Assembly (NCBI GenBank): GCA_028279305.1
Contig: JANQOA010000183.1
Span: 62,001 to 126,000 of the forward strand
DNA length: 64,000 bases
Direction of reading: 5' to 3'
Source: Pseudomonadales bacterium
GTDB lineage: Bacteria; Pseudomonadota; Gammaproteobacteria; Pseudomonadales; Azotimanducaceae
Part shown: piece by piece, positions 43,391-52,221 of the stretch
How positions within the stretch are numbered: position 1 is the stretch's first letter
Layout of the letters: the number at the start of each line of letters is the position of its first letter
The notes under the pieces: model-generated
The model's database searches: none
The model's input: the letters and a program-made list of their open reading frames with translations, nothing else
Told to the model about the DNA's origin: nothing
Program-made: the position numbers and the translations under genes

Positions 43391-43445
43391 AAGCGTAGCT
43401 TGAGTTGGTTTAATTCTCCCGCGAAGCTAAGAAAAGGGGCGCAAA

Positions 43446-45608
43446 ATGCCAATAGTCAAAGTGAACTGTGCCGCCGCGCTGCTGCTGGTGACTGCAGCAT
43501 GCATAAGTACCAGCCTGCTTGCGAATACAGAGAGCGCGGTGTTGATGGAAGAGATTGTTGTGGTTGCACAAAAACGGGAGCAAAACCTGCAGGATGTGGG
43601 TGTCTCGGTCACCGCCTTTTCAGGTGACCAGCTCCGCCAGCTTGGGTTTGACAGTGCCATCGACCTGGTTGCGCAAACCCCCGGTTTGCAGGTTTCAGGC
43701 GCCGGGGGCGGTGCGATCAACTCGTTCAGCATCCGCGGTGTCACGCAAAACGATTTTGCCGCCTCCCAGGAATCCCCGGTTGCGGTCTACATCGATGAAG
43801 GCTATGTCGCCTCGAACACCATTACCGACTTTGGTCTGTATGACATTGAACGGGTTGAAGTGCTGCGCGGCCCCCAGGGTACGCTGTTCGGCCGTAACTC
43901 CACCGGCGGTCTTGTCCACTATCTGACAGTGCGGCCCAGCCAGGAGACTGAAGGCTACATTGACCTGGAATTCGGCGAAGACGGCCGGCGCAGAGTTGAA
44001 GCGGTACTCGGCGGCGGGCTGTCGGAGGCGGTATCCGGCCGGCTCTCGGGTATGTTCAACGAGAACGACGGGCTGATCGACAATAACATCGGCGCAGACA
44101 TGATGAGGGCGGACAGCTATTCGTTACGGGGGCAGTTGCTGATTGAACCGAACGATGCGTTGAGCGTCCTGCTAAAGGCACAATACTCGGACGAAGACGG
44201 CGTGCGCGGCGGGTACGCACATACGGTGGCTTCCGCGGGCGACTTTGTATCAGACCCGGCGGCAACGGATTTTTTCGGCTACCGTGACGCGGACGGAGAT
44301 CCCTTTACGGCCTCCACAGACTTCTCCAGCTTTTCTGCCGCGGAAATCAGCGAGTTTGCCGTGAACATTGACTGGCGTATTGGTGACGTCACGCTGACAT
44401 CGGTCACCAACTATCAGGATATCGACGACTCTTACGGCGAAGATGCAGATGTGTCACCCGCTGATGTCTACAACTATGAGCAGTTCAACGATGTCCAACA
44501 GTTCTCTCAAGAGCTGCGTCTCAGCGGCGGCTCAAACCGCTCACAATGGGTGGTGGGCGCCTACTATCTGAACATCGACGGCGAATACGCTACCCGGCAG
44601 ACCGGTGATGCGTTCTTCGGTACCGGTGTCGGTTACCCGGCGGGTACTTCGGAAGACGTACTCGGCGACCAGGAAACGACAACCTGGGCAGTATTCGGCC
44701 AGGTGGAATACGACCTCAGCGAAGCGCTTACGCTCACCTTAGGCGGCCGCTATAACTCCGATGATAAAGACTACGAGTACTTCTCCACGGACATCTATTT
44801 CCTGCAAGGCAGCAACTTCAGCTTCGCTGATTCTCTTTCCGATGATGATTGGTCCGGTAAGCTGCAACTGGATTACAGGCCACACGCGGACTGGCTGCTG
44901 TATGCCGGAGTCAACCGCGGCATCAAGGCTGGCGGCTACAATCTGCCTCTGTTTCCCATCGCTGCGGCCGACTTTGCATTCGACGGGGAGGTGTTGACCT
45001 CTTATGAAGTTGGCTTCAAAGCGACCCTTGCCGAGGTCACGCGGTTGAACGCTTCAGTGTTCTACTACGACTACGAGGATTACCAGGCGTACTCTTTTGA
45101 CGGGTTTGCCACTTTCCTGTTCAACGCTGAGGCGGAAACTACCGGCGCGGAAATTGAGCTGACCACAGCACCGCTGGAAGGGTTGGAAATTCTCCTCGGA
45201 GTGTCATGGCTGGATACCGAAGTCAGCGATGTGCCGCTGTCTATATCAGCAACGGGCGAGGAAGACGCAGCACTGTCACCCGAACTTTCCCTCAACGGCC
45301 TGATTCGCTATTCATGGCCTGCGTTTGACGGCTACCTGTCGGTGCAGGTGGATGGAACCTGGAAAGACGATCACAACTTTAACCTGTCGTTTTCACCGGT
45401 TATCGAAGAGAAGGCGTACGGAGTGGCGAACGCCCGCTTCAGCTACGAAAGCAACAACGGCCGGTGGTCGGGCTCGGTATTTGTGATGAATCTCACCGAC
45501 GAGGAATACCGCACCTACGCATTCGACTCCACCGCGTTCTTCAACTCCATTGAAGATGTGCCGGGGATCGAACGCTGGTTCGGCGCCAGTGTGCGCTTCA
45601 GCCTGTAG
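43446..45608 (+). CDS. TonB-dependent outer-membrane receptor
   Basis: A 720-residue receptor. Signal peptide 1-26 (ending SLLA-NT), TonB-box-like MEEIVVVAQKR at about 34-44, plug block VEVLRGPQGTLFGRNSTGGL near 137-156, and a barrel ending in ERWFGASVRFSL. AAGGGG precedes the ATG. It is the first gene of a co-directional set that runs through VOC, ADC-like, SDR and LLM genes, so its ligand is probably an organic nutrient rather than iron. The cobalamin genes are divergent, yet nothing specific marks it as BtuB. Confidence 0.92.
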   Translation: MPIVKVNCAAALLLVTAACISTSLLANTESAVLMEEIVVVAQKREQNLQDVGVSVTAFSGDQLRQLGFDSAIDLVAQTPGLQVSGAGGGAINSFSIRGVTQNDFAASQESPVAVYIDEGYVASNTITDFGLYDIERVEVLRGPQGTLFGRNSTGGLVHYLTVRPSQETEGYIDLEFGEDGRRRVEAVLGGGLSEAVSGRLSGMFNENDGLIDNNIGADMMRADSYSLRGQLLIEPNDALSVLLKAQYSDEDGVRGGYAHTVASAGDFVSDPAATDFFGYRDADGDPFTASTDFSSFSAAEISEFAVNIDWRIGDVTLTSVTNYQDIDDSYGEDADVSPADVYNYEQFNDVQQFSQELRLSGGSNRSQWVVGAYYLNIDGEYATRQTGDAFFGTGVGYPAGTSEDVLGDQETTTWAVFGQVEYDLSEALTLTLGGRYNSDDKDYEYFSTDIYFLQGSNFSFADSLSDDDWSGKLQLDYRPHADWLLYAGVNRGIKAGGYNLPLFPIAAADFAFDGEVLTSYEVGFKATLAEVTRLNASVFYYDYEDYQAYSFDGFATFLFNAEAETTGAEIELTTAPLEGLEILLGVSWLDTEVSDVPLSISATGEEDAALSPELSLNGLIRYSWPAFDGYLSVQVDGTWKDDHNFNLSFSPVIEEKAYGVANARFSYESNNGRWSGSVFVMNLTDEEYRTYAFDSTAFFNSIEDVPGIERWFGASVRFSL

Positions 45609-45671
45609 CCGGCAGTGGCCGCAGGCAGCAGGCGAACTACCGCTAAGCATAAGGATTAACAGGAGCTGGAC

Positions 45672-46727
45672 ATGTCAACGACTCAACTGAACACCCCTCT
45701 GCGACTCGATCATCTGGCTGTCTGGGTTGCGGATATGGAAGCCACCACCCGTTTCCTGACCGAAGTGGTGGGTTTTGAAAAGCACCCGATGTTGGTTGAG
45801 GTCAGTGCGGACGATCCCACCGTCGGCGGCATGGAGGCTGTGTTCATAGACGGCAAAGGGCTCTGGTTGGAAATGATTCTGCCTACCACCCCCGGGCCGG
45901 GACAGGACATCCTCGAACAAGCCGGTGATGGTGCGATTGTTGAGGTGAACTTCGAAGCGGTTGATGAAGACTACATGAACGTCATCAACAACATGGCTGC
46001 GCATGGCATTCAAATGCTCAGCATGGACGGTTCACCCCTTGTCGACGGCGGCAGAATTGAGGAAGGCGTGCGGGGCTACGATGACACTCACGAGAGCGGG
46101 CAGCGGATTGCATATTGGCCGACCAGCGTCAGTTGCGGCACTACCGTGGAGGTATACGAGAAGTTGCGCGGCGACAAAACCAACCTGCTCAATATACGCA
46201 ACGAAGAATGGGGGCATGACAAGCGCAATCACGCAGCACCCAGGGTCGATAGTGTGGGAATTCTTGTTGAAGACATAGAGCAGGCGGCGGAATTCTACGC
46301 CACTACCCTGGGTCTGGACCGTTGTACTGAGGATTTCGCCGTGCACTCGGCGGTAGGCGGCGATCTGAAGATTGCCTTTGTCAGCGCCAGCCACACCGAC
46401 AATGTGTGGATTCAGCTGATTCAACCTACCTCGCCGGGGCATGCAGCGGACCTGCTGAAGGAAAAGGGCTCCGGTTATGCGATGCAGATCTGCGTGGAAG
46501 TGGATGACCTGAGCGCCTATTGCGGGCGGATGCAGGACAAGGGCATCACCATGACCGGTTTAAATGGCAGCCCGCTTGAACCCGGTGCCGGCTGGAACGT
46601 GGCTGAGCCTTATGGTGACCGTTATTGCTACTTCCCGCTGTCACAGAGCCGGGGCATTCGCATCATGATGTTTGAGCGGGGGCCGCGTGCAACCAGCATG
46701 CTGCACCGCCGCGATGGACTCAGCTGA
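45672..46727 (+). CDS. two-domain VOC-family protein (extradiol dioxygenase-like)
   Basis: A 351-residue protein made of two VOC units. The first begins RLDHLAVWVADMEATTRFL at 11-29 with a His metal-ligand candidate at 14 and a Glu in GLWLEMILPT. The second begins RVDSVGILVEDIEQAAEFY near 193, where Ser replaces the His, and has Gln in VWIQLIQPT; it is probably the non-metal or a half site. The size fits extradiol dioxygenases, HPPD-like enzymes and fused lyases. AGGAG lies eight bases before the ATG. It probably performs a central ring- or carbon-carbon-modifying step in the operon. Confidence 0.82.
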   Translation: MSTTQLNTPLRLDHLAVWVADMEATTRFLTEVVGFEKHPMLVEVSADDPTVGGMEAVFIDGKGLWLEMILPTTPGPGQDILEQAGDGAIVEVNFEAVDEDYMNVINNMAAHGIQMLSMDGSPLVDGGRIEEGVRGYDDTHESGQRIAYWPTSVSCGTTVEVYEKLRGDKTNLLNIRNEEWGHDKRNHAAPRVDSVGILVEDIEQAAEFYATTLGLDRCTEDFAVHSAVGGDLKIAFVSASHTDNVWIQLIQPTSPGHAADLLKEKGSGYAMQICVEVDDLSAYCGRMQDKGITMTGLNGSPLEPGAGWNVAEPYGDRYCYFPLSQSRGIRIMMFERGPRATSMLHRRDGLS

Positions 46728-46756
46728 ACAACAACACTTTGCAGGAGGGAACAATA

Positions 46757-47527
46757 ATGTCAAACGCTAACGCCAAGTGCGGCCGCCTGACAGTCGATCA
46801 ATGGGGACGCACCATGCCGGCCCACAGCGCATCTTACGGCACGGGCCCCTGGTACTACCGCGACACCGAAGCAATCATGCTCACCTATCTGACGGACGAA
46901 GACATGGCGCTGGACATACTACCGTCGGACCTGGAACTGATTCTGCCTGCCACCGCATTCATGGTGCTGGAAGTGAATCACTTCACTACCAGCGGCGGCC
47001 CTTACGGTGAGGTTTATACGGGCATTATGTGTACTTACGAAGGCCAGGTTTACGGGTACACCAACGCGGTCTATGTGACCACGGAAAATGCTCTGACCAT
47101 GGGTCGCGAGATCTGGGGGTTCGGCAAAAAGATGGCGCACCGGATAGAGCTTAAACAGTTGGGTACGGGTCTGGTTGAAGGTGTGGTGGAACTGAACGAA
47201 GGTAATATTGTGGCCCGTGCCACCGTATTGCCCGAACGCAATGAGCCTGCCGGCTCCATGCAGGACCTGCCGTTGGCGGTTTTGAAAATTGTTCCGGATG
47301 TGGCGGGCGGCGACAAACCCGCCCTGGCACAGTTGAACTCGGTACTGTTCAAAGGTGTACCCCATAGAGGCCCTGACGGCAAGGATGAAGTTTATAGCGG
47401 TCCGGCCACTCTTGAGGTCAACGCCCATTCGGACGTCAATTTGCCTGTTGTTGAAATTGTTGATGCCAAGTATCTGCGCATGACGGCGGATCTACCGTAC
47501 GGTCAGGTGCTGAAGAGTTATGCGTAA
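46757..47527 (+). CDS. acetoacetate decarboxylase-like protein
   Basis: A 256-residue protein of the ADC fold. LTYLTDEDMALDILPSDLEL near 36-55 and the block GREIWGFGKKMAHRIEL near 114-130 are conserved; the paired Lys after GFG corresponds to the Schiff-base Lys pair of acetoacetate decarboxylase. It may decarboxylate a beta-keto acid, though many ADC-like proteins do aldol or hydrolase chemistry instead. ATG 46757 has GGAGG ten bases upstream, so I place the start there and not at 46739. Confidence 0.83.
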   Translation: MSNANAKCGRLTVDQWGRTMPAHSASYGTGPWYYRDTEAIMLTYLTDEDMALDILPSDLELILPATAFMVLEVNHFTTSGGPYGEVYTGIMCTYEGQVYGYTNAVYVTTENALTMGREIWGFGKKMAHRIELKQLGTGLVEGVVELNEGNIVARATVLPERNEPAGSMQDLPLAVLKIVPDVAGGDKPALAQLNSVLFKGVPHRGPDGKDEVYSGPATLEVNAHSDVNLPVVEIVDAKYLRMTADLPYGQVLKSYA

Positions 47528-47557
47528 GCGCCGGTGGCCGCGGGCGAGGTATAAGCA

Positions 47558-48319
47558 ATGGATTTCACAGCTGACTTAAGCGGGCGGGTTGCAGTGATCA
47601 CCGGCGCAACGGGCGGCATCGGATGCGCGGTTGCGTTCAGTCTGGTCAACTCGGGCGCCTCGGTTGTGATAACAGACCACCCCACCCGGCAGGAACGGTT
47701 GTTTGATCTGGCCGCCCGGCTGTCAGCAGGGAATCGCCGGGTACGGGCCTCGGCCGCTGATGTATCCAGCCGAGCTGACGTCGACCAGTTGATGGGGGAC
47801 GTGCTGGATGCCTTTGGCGGTGTCGACTTGCTGGTTAACGTTGCCGGTGTTTATCTGACCGGCGTGATATCCGCATTTGAAGAAAGCGCATGGGACCAGA
47901 CCATGTCCGTGAACCTCAAAGCGCCTTTCTTGACTTGTCAGGCGTTTTCCAAGGTCATGTGCAGGCAGGGGCAGGGCATCATTGTGAATGTGGCATCGGA
48001 CAGCGCAGTTGATGTTGCTGCCGGTGACGGGCCTTACGGCTCCTCTAAAGCAGCGCTGGTTGCGCTGACCCGGCACCTGGCGAAAGAACTGGGTGAGTAT
48101 GGGGTGCGAGCAAATGCCGTTGCGCCGGGTTGGGTTAAAACGGAGATGACGCGGTTTGTGTGGTCGGACCCGGCTGCCCTGCAAGAGGCGGAAGCGGCGA
48201 TCCCCCTCGGCTTCATGGCGGAGCCGGCAGACATTGCGGATGTAGTGTTATTTCTCGCCAGCGAGGCGTCCCGGTATGTTTCGGGTCAGCTGATTGTGGC
48301 TAACGGCGGGCGTGTTTAG
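47558..48319 (+). CDS. short-chain dehydrogenase/reductase
   Basis: A 253-residue classical SDR. ITGATGGIGCAV near 14-25 is the nucleotide loop, NVAGVYLTGV near 91 the structural motif, SDSAVDVAAGDGPYGSSKAA gives Ser and Tyr-x-x-x-Lys near 148-167, and ending VSGQLIVANGGRV is typical. It would oxidise or reduce an alcohol/ketone of the pathway with NAD(P). It is followed after two bases by the GTG of the LLM oxidoreductase gene. Confidence 0.9.
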   Translation: MDFTADLSGRVAVITGATGGIGCAVAFSLVNSGASVVITDHPTRQERLFDLAARLSAGNRRVRASAADVSSRADVDQLMGDVLDAFGGVDLLVNVAGVYLTGVISAFEESAWDQTMSVNLKAPFLTCQAFSKVMCRQGQGIIVNVASDSAVDVAAGDGPYGSSKAALVALTRHLAKELGEYGVRANAVAPGWVKTEMTRFVWSDPAALQEAEAAIPLGFMAEPADIADVVLFLASEASRYVSGQLIVANGGRV

Positions 48320-48321
48320 CC

Positions 48322-49194
48322 GTGGACGTGGGTTTACTGGTGCCGCTGGCAGCGCCCTTTGCTACCCCCGAGTTTGTGGAGGTACTGGGTTGCCAGGCGG
48401 AGCAGAAAGGCTTCAGTGCGCTGTGGGTAGGCGAGCATGTGGTTGTGCCCGAAGAATGGGAATCCATTTATCCCGCCGGCGATGGTCACCTGCCGGCCGA
48501 AATTCAAAAAGGTGAGTTGGATCCCTTTACCACGCTGTGTTATCTGGCGGCGGTCACCCGCCGCATCAGGCTGGGTGCCTGTTGCAACGTGGCGCAGCGC
48601 AATCCGGTTTACACTGCCAAAGAGGCGGCCAACGTAGACTGGCTGTCCCGCGGCCGCCTGGAATTCGGGGTTGGCGTAGGTTGGGCCAAAGAGGAGTTTG
48701 CGGCTTGCGGCATGCCGTTTGCGCGTCGGGGCAGCAGGGCCAGGTCGCACATGGAGGTGGTGCGCAGGCTCTGGCGGGAACCGGCTGCGCAATACCGGGA
48801 TGAGTTCTACGAACTCCCGCCCAGTCTGCTTTACCCGAAACCCACCCAGGCAGGCGGGGTACCGATCCATTGCCTGGGGGAATCGAGGCCGGCGTTGCAA
48901 CGGGTTGCGGAATTCGGTGACGGCTTTTTTCCGCTCTCCGCAGGGCCGGGTGAACTGGCGGGCCTGCTGACCACATTAGATGAACTGCTGGAAGAATGCG
49001 GCCGCACGCGCGCGGAGATCACGGTATCCGCCACTGGGGACGGCGCCAGCTGCGGCCTGGATGAGGTCAAACGATACCGGGACGCAGGCGCGCAGCGCAT
49101 GATCATGATGCCGTTTGTTGATTCGCTGCAGAGCCTGGAGCCTACCCTGGACCGGCTGGCGGAGGAGATTGTGCATCCCGCACGGGCGCTCTAG
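48322..49194 (+). CDS. LLM-class (F420- or flavin-dependent) oxidoreductase
   Basis: A 290-residue luciferase-like TIM-barrel protein. GFSALWVGEHVVVPEEWES near 31-49, TRRIRLGACCNVAQRNPVYT near 78-97, GRLEFGVGVGWAKEEFAACG near 110-129 and PIHCLGESRPALQRVAEFGD near 175 match the TIGR03619-type F420-dependent group, but FMN cannot be excluded. It would carry out a hydride transfer or monooxygenation. GTG 48322 is two bases after the SDR stop. Confidence 0.86.
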   Translation: MDVGLLVPLAAPFATPEFVEVLGCQAEQKGFSALWVGEHVVVPEEWESIYPAGDGHLPAEIQKGELDPFTTLCYLAAVTRRIRLGACCNVAQRNPVYTAKEAANVDWLSRGRLEFGVGVGWAKEEFAACGMPFARRGSRARSHMEVVRRLWREPAAQYRDEFYELPPSLLYPKPTQAGGVPIHCLGESRPALQRVAEFGDGFFPLSAGPGELAGLLTTLDELLEECGRTRAEITVSATGDGASCGLDEVKRYRDAGAQRMIMMPFVDSLQSLEPTLDRLAEEIVHPARAL

Positions 49195-49216
49195 TGCATG
49201 CCGCGGCATCCTGCGG

Positions 49217-49243
49217 TAAACACTTGTCATCTCAAGTTAAGCC
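49217..49243 (+). promoter_or_regulatory. shared promoter-type element, copy 2
   Basis: AACACTTGTCATCTCAAGTT at 49219-49238 matches the element before the TonB receptor at 43365 apart from one deleted base and a few substitutions. ACTTG and CAAGT form a 5-base inverted repeat with a 6-base spacer. It lies in the 103-base gap before the aminotransferase gene, suggesting a second, co-regulated transcript start in the operon. Confidence 0.5.
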
Positions 49244-49297
49244 GGAACGGCGCCACTTTCCTAGACTGTAGCGGCTAAAAGAAGGGCGGGCCGAAAC

Positions 49298-50680
49298 ATG
49301 TCAACGAACCCAACGGTGGTGAAACATCCCGATGCATACCAGCAGCTGCGCGGGCAGATCGTGGCTGACTATCTCGAACGCACCCCCGGTTCGCGTAAGC
49401 TGCATGAACGTGCCCGGGGCGCGCTTGCCGGCGGGGTGACGGGAAATCTCAGGTATTTTGCTCCTTATCCGATCTATATTGAGTCCACGCGGGGAGCGCG
49501 GATCACGGATGTGGACGGCAATGAATACATCGATTGCTTTTGTGCCAACGGTCCGATGCTGTTGGGCCATAACCATCCGGACCTGATTGCCGCAGTTGAA
49601 GACGAAGCCAGGCTGGGTGCTCTGCCGCTCAATCCGCCTGTTATGGTTGAGTGTGCTGAACTGGTCCAGGAGATTGTACCCTGCGCGGAGTCCGTGAGGT
49701 TTCTCAATACCGGCACGGAGGCGGTGCTCACCGCGGTCCGCATTGCCAGGGCCTACACGGGCAAGACGGGTATCGTCAAATTTCATGGGCACTATCACGG
49801 CCAGGACGACCAGTTCCTGATCGGCATTGATCAGTCGGCTGCGTTGTTTTCGGACGGTGTTGCACCGGAGGCACCGGCCAGTATCCACCTTTGCAGCTAT
49901 CTTAACCTCGACGAGCTTGAGGCTCTGCTCTCCCGCAACAACGATATCGCGGCAGTCCTGCTGGATCCCGCCATGCATGCGGGCGGCTTGTGGGGCAGCA
50001 GCAGGGAGGCACTGCAGAAACTGCGCGGTTTGACGGAACGTTACGGGGTGCTGTTGATATTCGATGAAGTGATCTCGGGCTGCCGTCTGTCGCCGGGCGG
50101 CGCGCAGCAGTATTTTGATGTAGTACCGGACCTGGTAACCATGGCAAAAGCACTGGCCGCGGGTGAGAAACTCTCTCTGGTCGCAGGCCGGAAAGCGGTA
50201 ATGAGCGTGGTGGACCCGCTGGCGGATGAAGGTGTGCCCCGGGTATTTCAGTCGGGCACCGTCAACGACGGCGCTGCGGCGCTGGCGGCTGCATGCGCTG
50301 CGCTGCGTCTATACCGGCAGAAATACCGGCACGGCGAGTACGCGCAACTCGAACAGCATACGGGTTCGATCAAGGCGGTCTTACAACAAGCGTTCCGAGG
50401 GGCGGGAATACCTTGTCAGGTCAATCACCTGTCGTCCATGCTGCAGATCCACCTTGGCGGCGACACCCTTAGCTTCGAAACAGCGGCAAATCAGGACCTG
50501 GAAGTTCTGGAGCTGTTCTTCCTGGCCCTGATTAATCATGGTGTGTTGTTGTCTTTGCCGACATCGAACCATATCTACTTTTCTTTTGCCCATACCGCAC
50601 AGGACTTCGAGTGTATTCAGCACAAGATCAAATTCGTTTTTGAACACTATCGGTTTGATCTGCTGGTCACCGGGGCATGA
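49298..50680 (+). CDS. class III aminotransferase (glutamate-1-semialdehyde aminomutase-like)
   Basis: A 460-residue PLP enzyme. GARITDVDGNEYIDCFCANG near 65-84 and FLNTGTEAVLTAVRIARAYT near 135-154 are class III signatures, with FHGHYHGQDD after them, LLIFDEVISGCRLSPGGAQQ carrying the cofactor Asp near 251, and the PLP Lys in DLVTMAKALAAGE near 284. The glycine-rich region after that Lys is replaced by AAGEKLSLVAGR, unlike true HemL, so a catabolic transaminase or aminomutase is more likely. It precedes an aldehyde dehydrogenase gene by 27 bases, fitting amine to aldehyde to acid. Confidence 0.88.
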   Translation: MSTNPTVVKHPDAYQQLRGQIVADYLERTPGSRKLHERARGALAGGVTGNLRYFAPYPIYIESTRGARITDVDGNEYIDCFCANGPMLLGHNHPDLIAAVEDEARLGALPLNPPVMVECAELVQEIVPCAESVRFLNTGTEAVLTAVRIARAYTGKTGIVKFHGHYHGQDDQFLIGIDQSAALFSDGVAPEAPASIHLCSYLNLDELEALLSRNNDIAAVLLDPAMHAGGLWGSSREALQKLRGLTERYGVLLIFDEVISGCRLSPGGAQQYFDVVPDLVTMAKALAAGEKLSLVAGRKAVMSVVDPLADEGVPRVFQSGTVNDGAAALAAACAALRLYRQKYRHGEYAQLEQHTGSIKAVLQQAFRGAGIPCQVNHLSSMLQIHLGGDTLSFETAANQDLEVLELFFLALINHGVLLSLPTSNHIYFSFAHTAQDFECIQHKIKFVFEHYRFDLLVTGA

Positions 50681-50707
50681 CTCACTGATCCATCCGGAGG
50701 CATAACA

Positions 50708-52135
50708 ATGCACGAAACGACAAAAGCTGAGCTGGATGCGCTGTTTGCAAAACAAAAAGCAGCGTTCAAGGCAAACGGAAATCCGAGTTATCAGCAACGC
50801 ATGCAGCGGTTGCAGGCGCTGGAAAAGATGATGGTGGACTTGCGCATGGATATACAGCAGGCCATTACAGAAGACTTTGCTGTGCACAGCCCGGCAATCA
50901 CGGACATCTTTGAAACAGGTGGTGTGCTGGGCCGCAACCGCTACATTCAGGCATCCTTGCAGGAGTGGATGGCGCCGACTGCGCGGCCGCTGCCCGCTGA
51001 AGTGCACGGGTCTTCAACCTGCGAGGTTGTTCTGCAGCCCCAGGGTGTGATGGGGAATATTTCCCCCTGGAATTTCCCCATTGAGTGTTCGCTGGTAATG
51101 GCAAACGAAATGCTGGCCGCGGGCAACAGGGTCATTGTCAAGGTTTCAGAACTTGCACCGGCCACCGCGGAGTTATTGCAGGCCCGGGTGGGGGACTATT
51201 TTGATGAAAAAGTGTTAGCCATTGTGGTGGGTGGGGTTGAGTTTTCGCAGTATTTTGCGGCCTTACCCTGGGATCACTTGACCTATACCGGCAACACGGC
51301 GGTCGGCCGCCTGATCATGCAGGCTGCCGCACCCAATCTCACACCGGTGACCCTTGAGCTGGGCGGTAAGAATCCGACCATCTTCCTTGATGACGGCATC
51401 ACCGAGCAGCACATTCTGGAGTATCTCAGCTTCAAGTTCTGCAAGAGCGGGCAGATATGCACATCACCCGATTATGCCCTGGTGCCTGAAGGGCGGGTGG
51501 AGGAGTGGGTCGGCATTGCAAAAATCGTCTGGCAGGCTGCATACAAAACATACATCGGCCACCCGGATGTCACCGGCATTATTAACGACCGGCATTTCAA
51601 ACGGCTGGTGGGTTGGCTCGATGAAGCGCGGCAAAGTGATGCGCGGGTTATTGCGCTGCATGAAGAAGAGCCGGATCCGCAAACCCGGCAGATGCCCATG
51701 TATCTGGTGGTGGACCCGGACGAAGCCCTGGCGTTGATGCGGGAAGAGGTCTTCGGGCCGATAACCCCAATAAAACCTTATCACTCAATAGACGATGCGT
51801 ACGCCTACATCGCAGACCGCGATCGGCCGCTGGCGTCATATCTTGTCACTGCGGCCAGAAGAAATGAGGATATTGAAACGTTTAAACACTCGATCATCTC
51901 CGGCGGTGCGGGCGTTAACGTTTTTGGTTTTCAGGCTGCATGGCCCGGCGCGCCATTCGGTGGAACAGGCGCAAGCGGCATAGGTTGTCACGCCGGCAAA
52001 GAAGGGTTTTTGAACTACTGCCATGCCAAAACGGTATTCAACTGCGCCCAGGACAACCCGGTTAAGGCGTCGGTCTGCGCACCCTATGACGAGGTCACCG
52101 CAGCGGTGGCGGATGCCGCGTTTCCAAGCGCCTGA
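50708..52135 (+). CDS. aldehyde dehydrogenase (coniferyl-aldehyde dehydrogenase-like)
   Basis: A 475-residue NAD(P)-linked dehydrogenase of the CalB-like subgroup. QPQGVMGNISPWNFPIECSL near 115-134 binds the cofactor, TPVTLELGGKNPTIFL holds the Glu near 219, and FCKSGQICTSPDY near 242-254 the nucleophile Cys at about 250; EEVFGPITPI is near 342. A CTSPDY loop (instead of GQVC in many ALDHs) is typical of the CalB group. GGAGG is nine bases before the ATG. It probably oxidises the aldehyde formed by the aminotransferase upstream. Confidence 0.9.
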   Translation: MHETTKAELDALFAKQKAAFKANGNPSYQQRMQRLQALEKMMVDLRMDIQQAITEDFAVHSPAITDIFETGGVLGRNRYIQASLQEWMAPTARPLPAEVHGSSTCEVVLQPQGVMGNISPWNFPIECSLVMANEMLAAGNRVIVKVSELAPATAELLQARVGDYFDEKVLAIVVGGVEFSQYFAALPWDHLTYTGNTAVGRLIMQAAAPNLTPVTLELGGKNPTIFLDDGITEQHILEYLSFKFCKSGQICTSPDYALVPEGRVEEWVGIAKIVWQAAYKTYIGHPDVTGIINDRHFKRLVGWLDEARQSDARVIALHEEEPDPQTRQMPMYLVVDPDEALALMREEVFGPITPIKPYHSIDDAYAYIADRDRPLASYLVTAARRNEDIETFKHSIISGGAGVNVFGFQAAWPGAPFGGTGASGIGCHAGKEGFLNYCHAKTVFNCAQDNPVKASVCAPYDEVTAAVADAAFPSA

Positions 52136-52221
52136 TGATCATTCCCTGGTGATAATTAGAGTGCCAACTCCGATGCGATATACTGGCCGGAGGTCGATTG
52201 GGTGGGGTTTATGGTCGGATA

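Noticed and set aside
43231..43445. Cobalamin riboswitch upstream of cbiB
   Set aside because: No B12-box-like sequence or expected stems were found by eye in either orientation.
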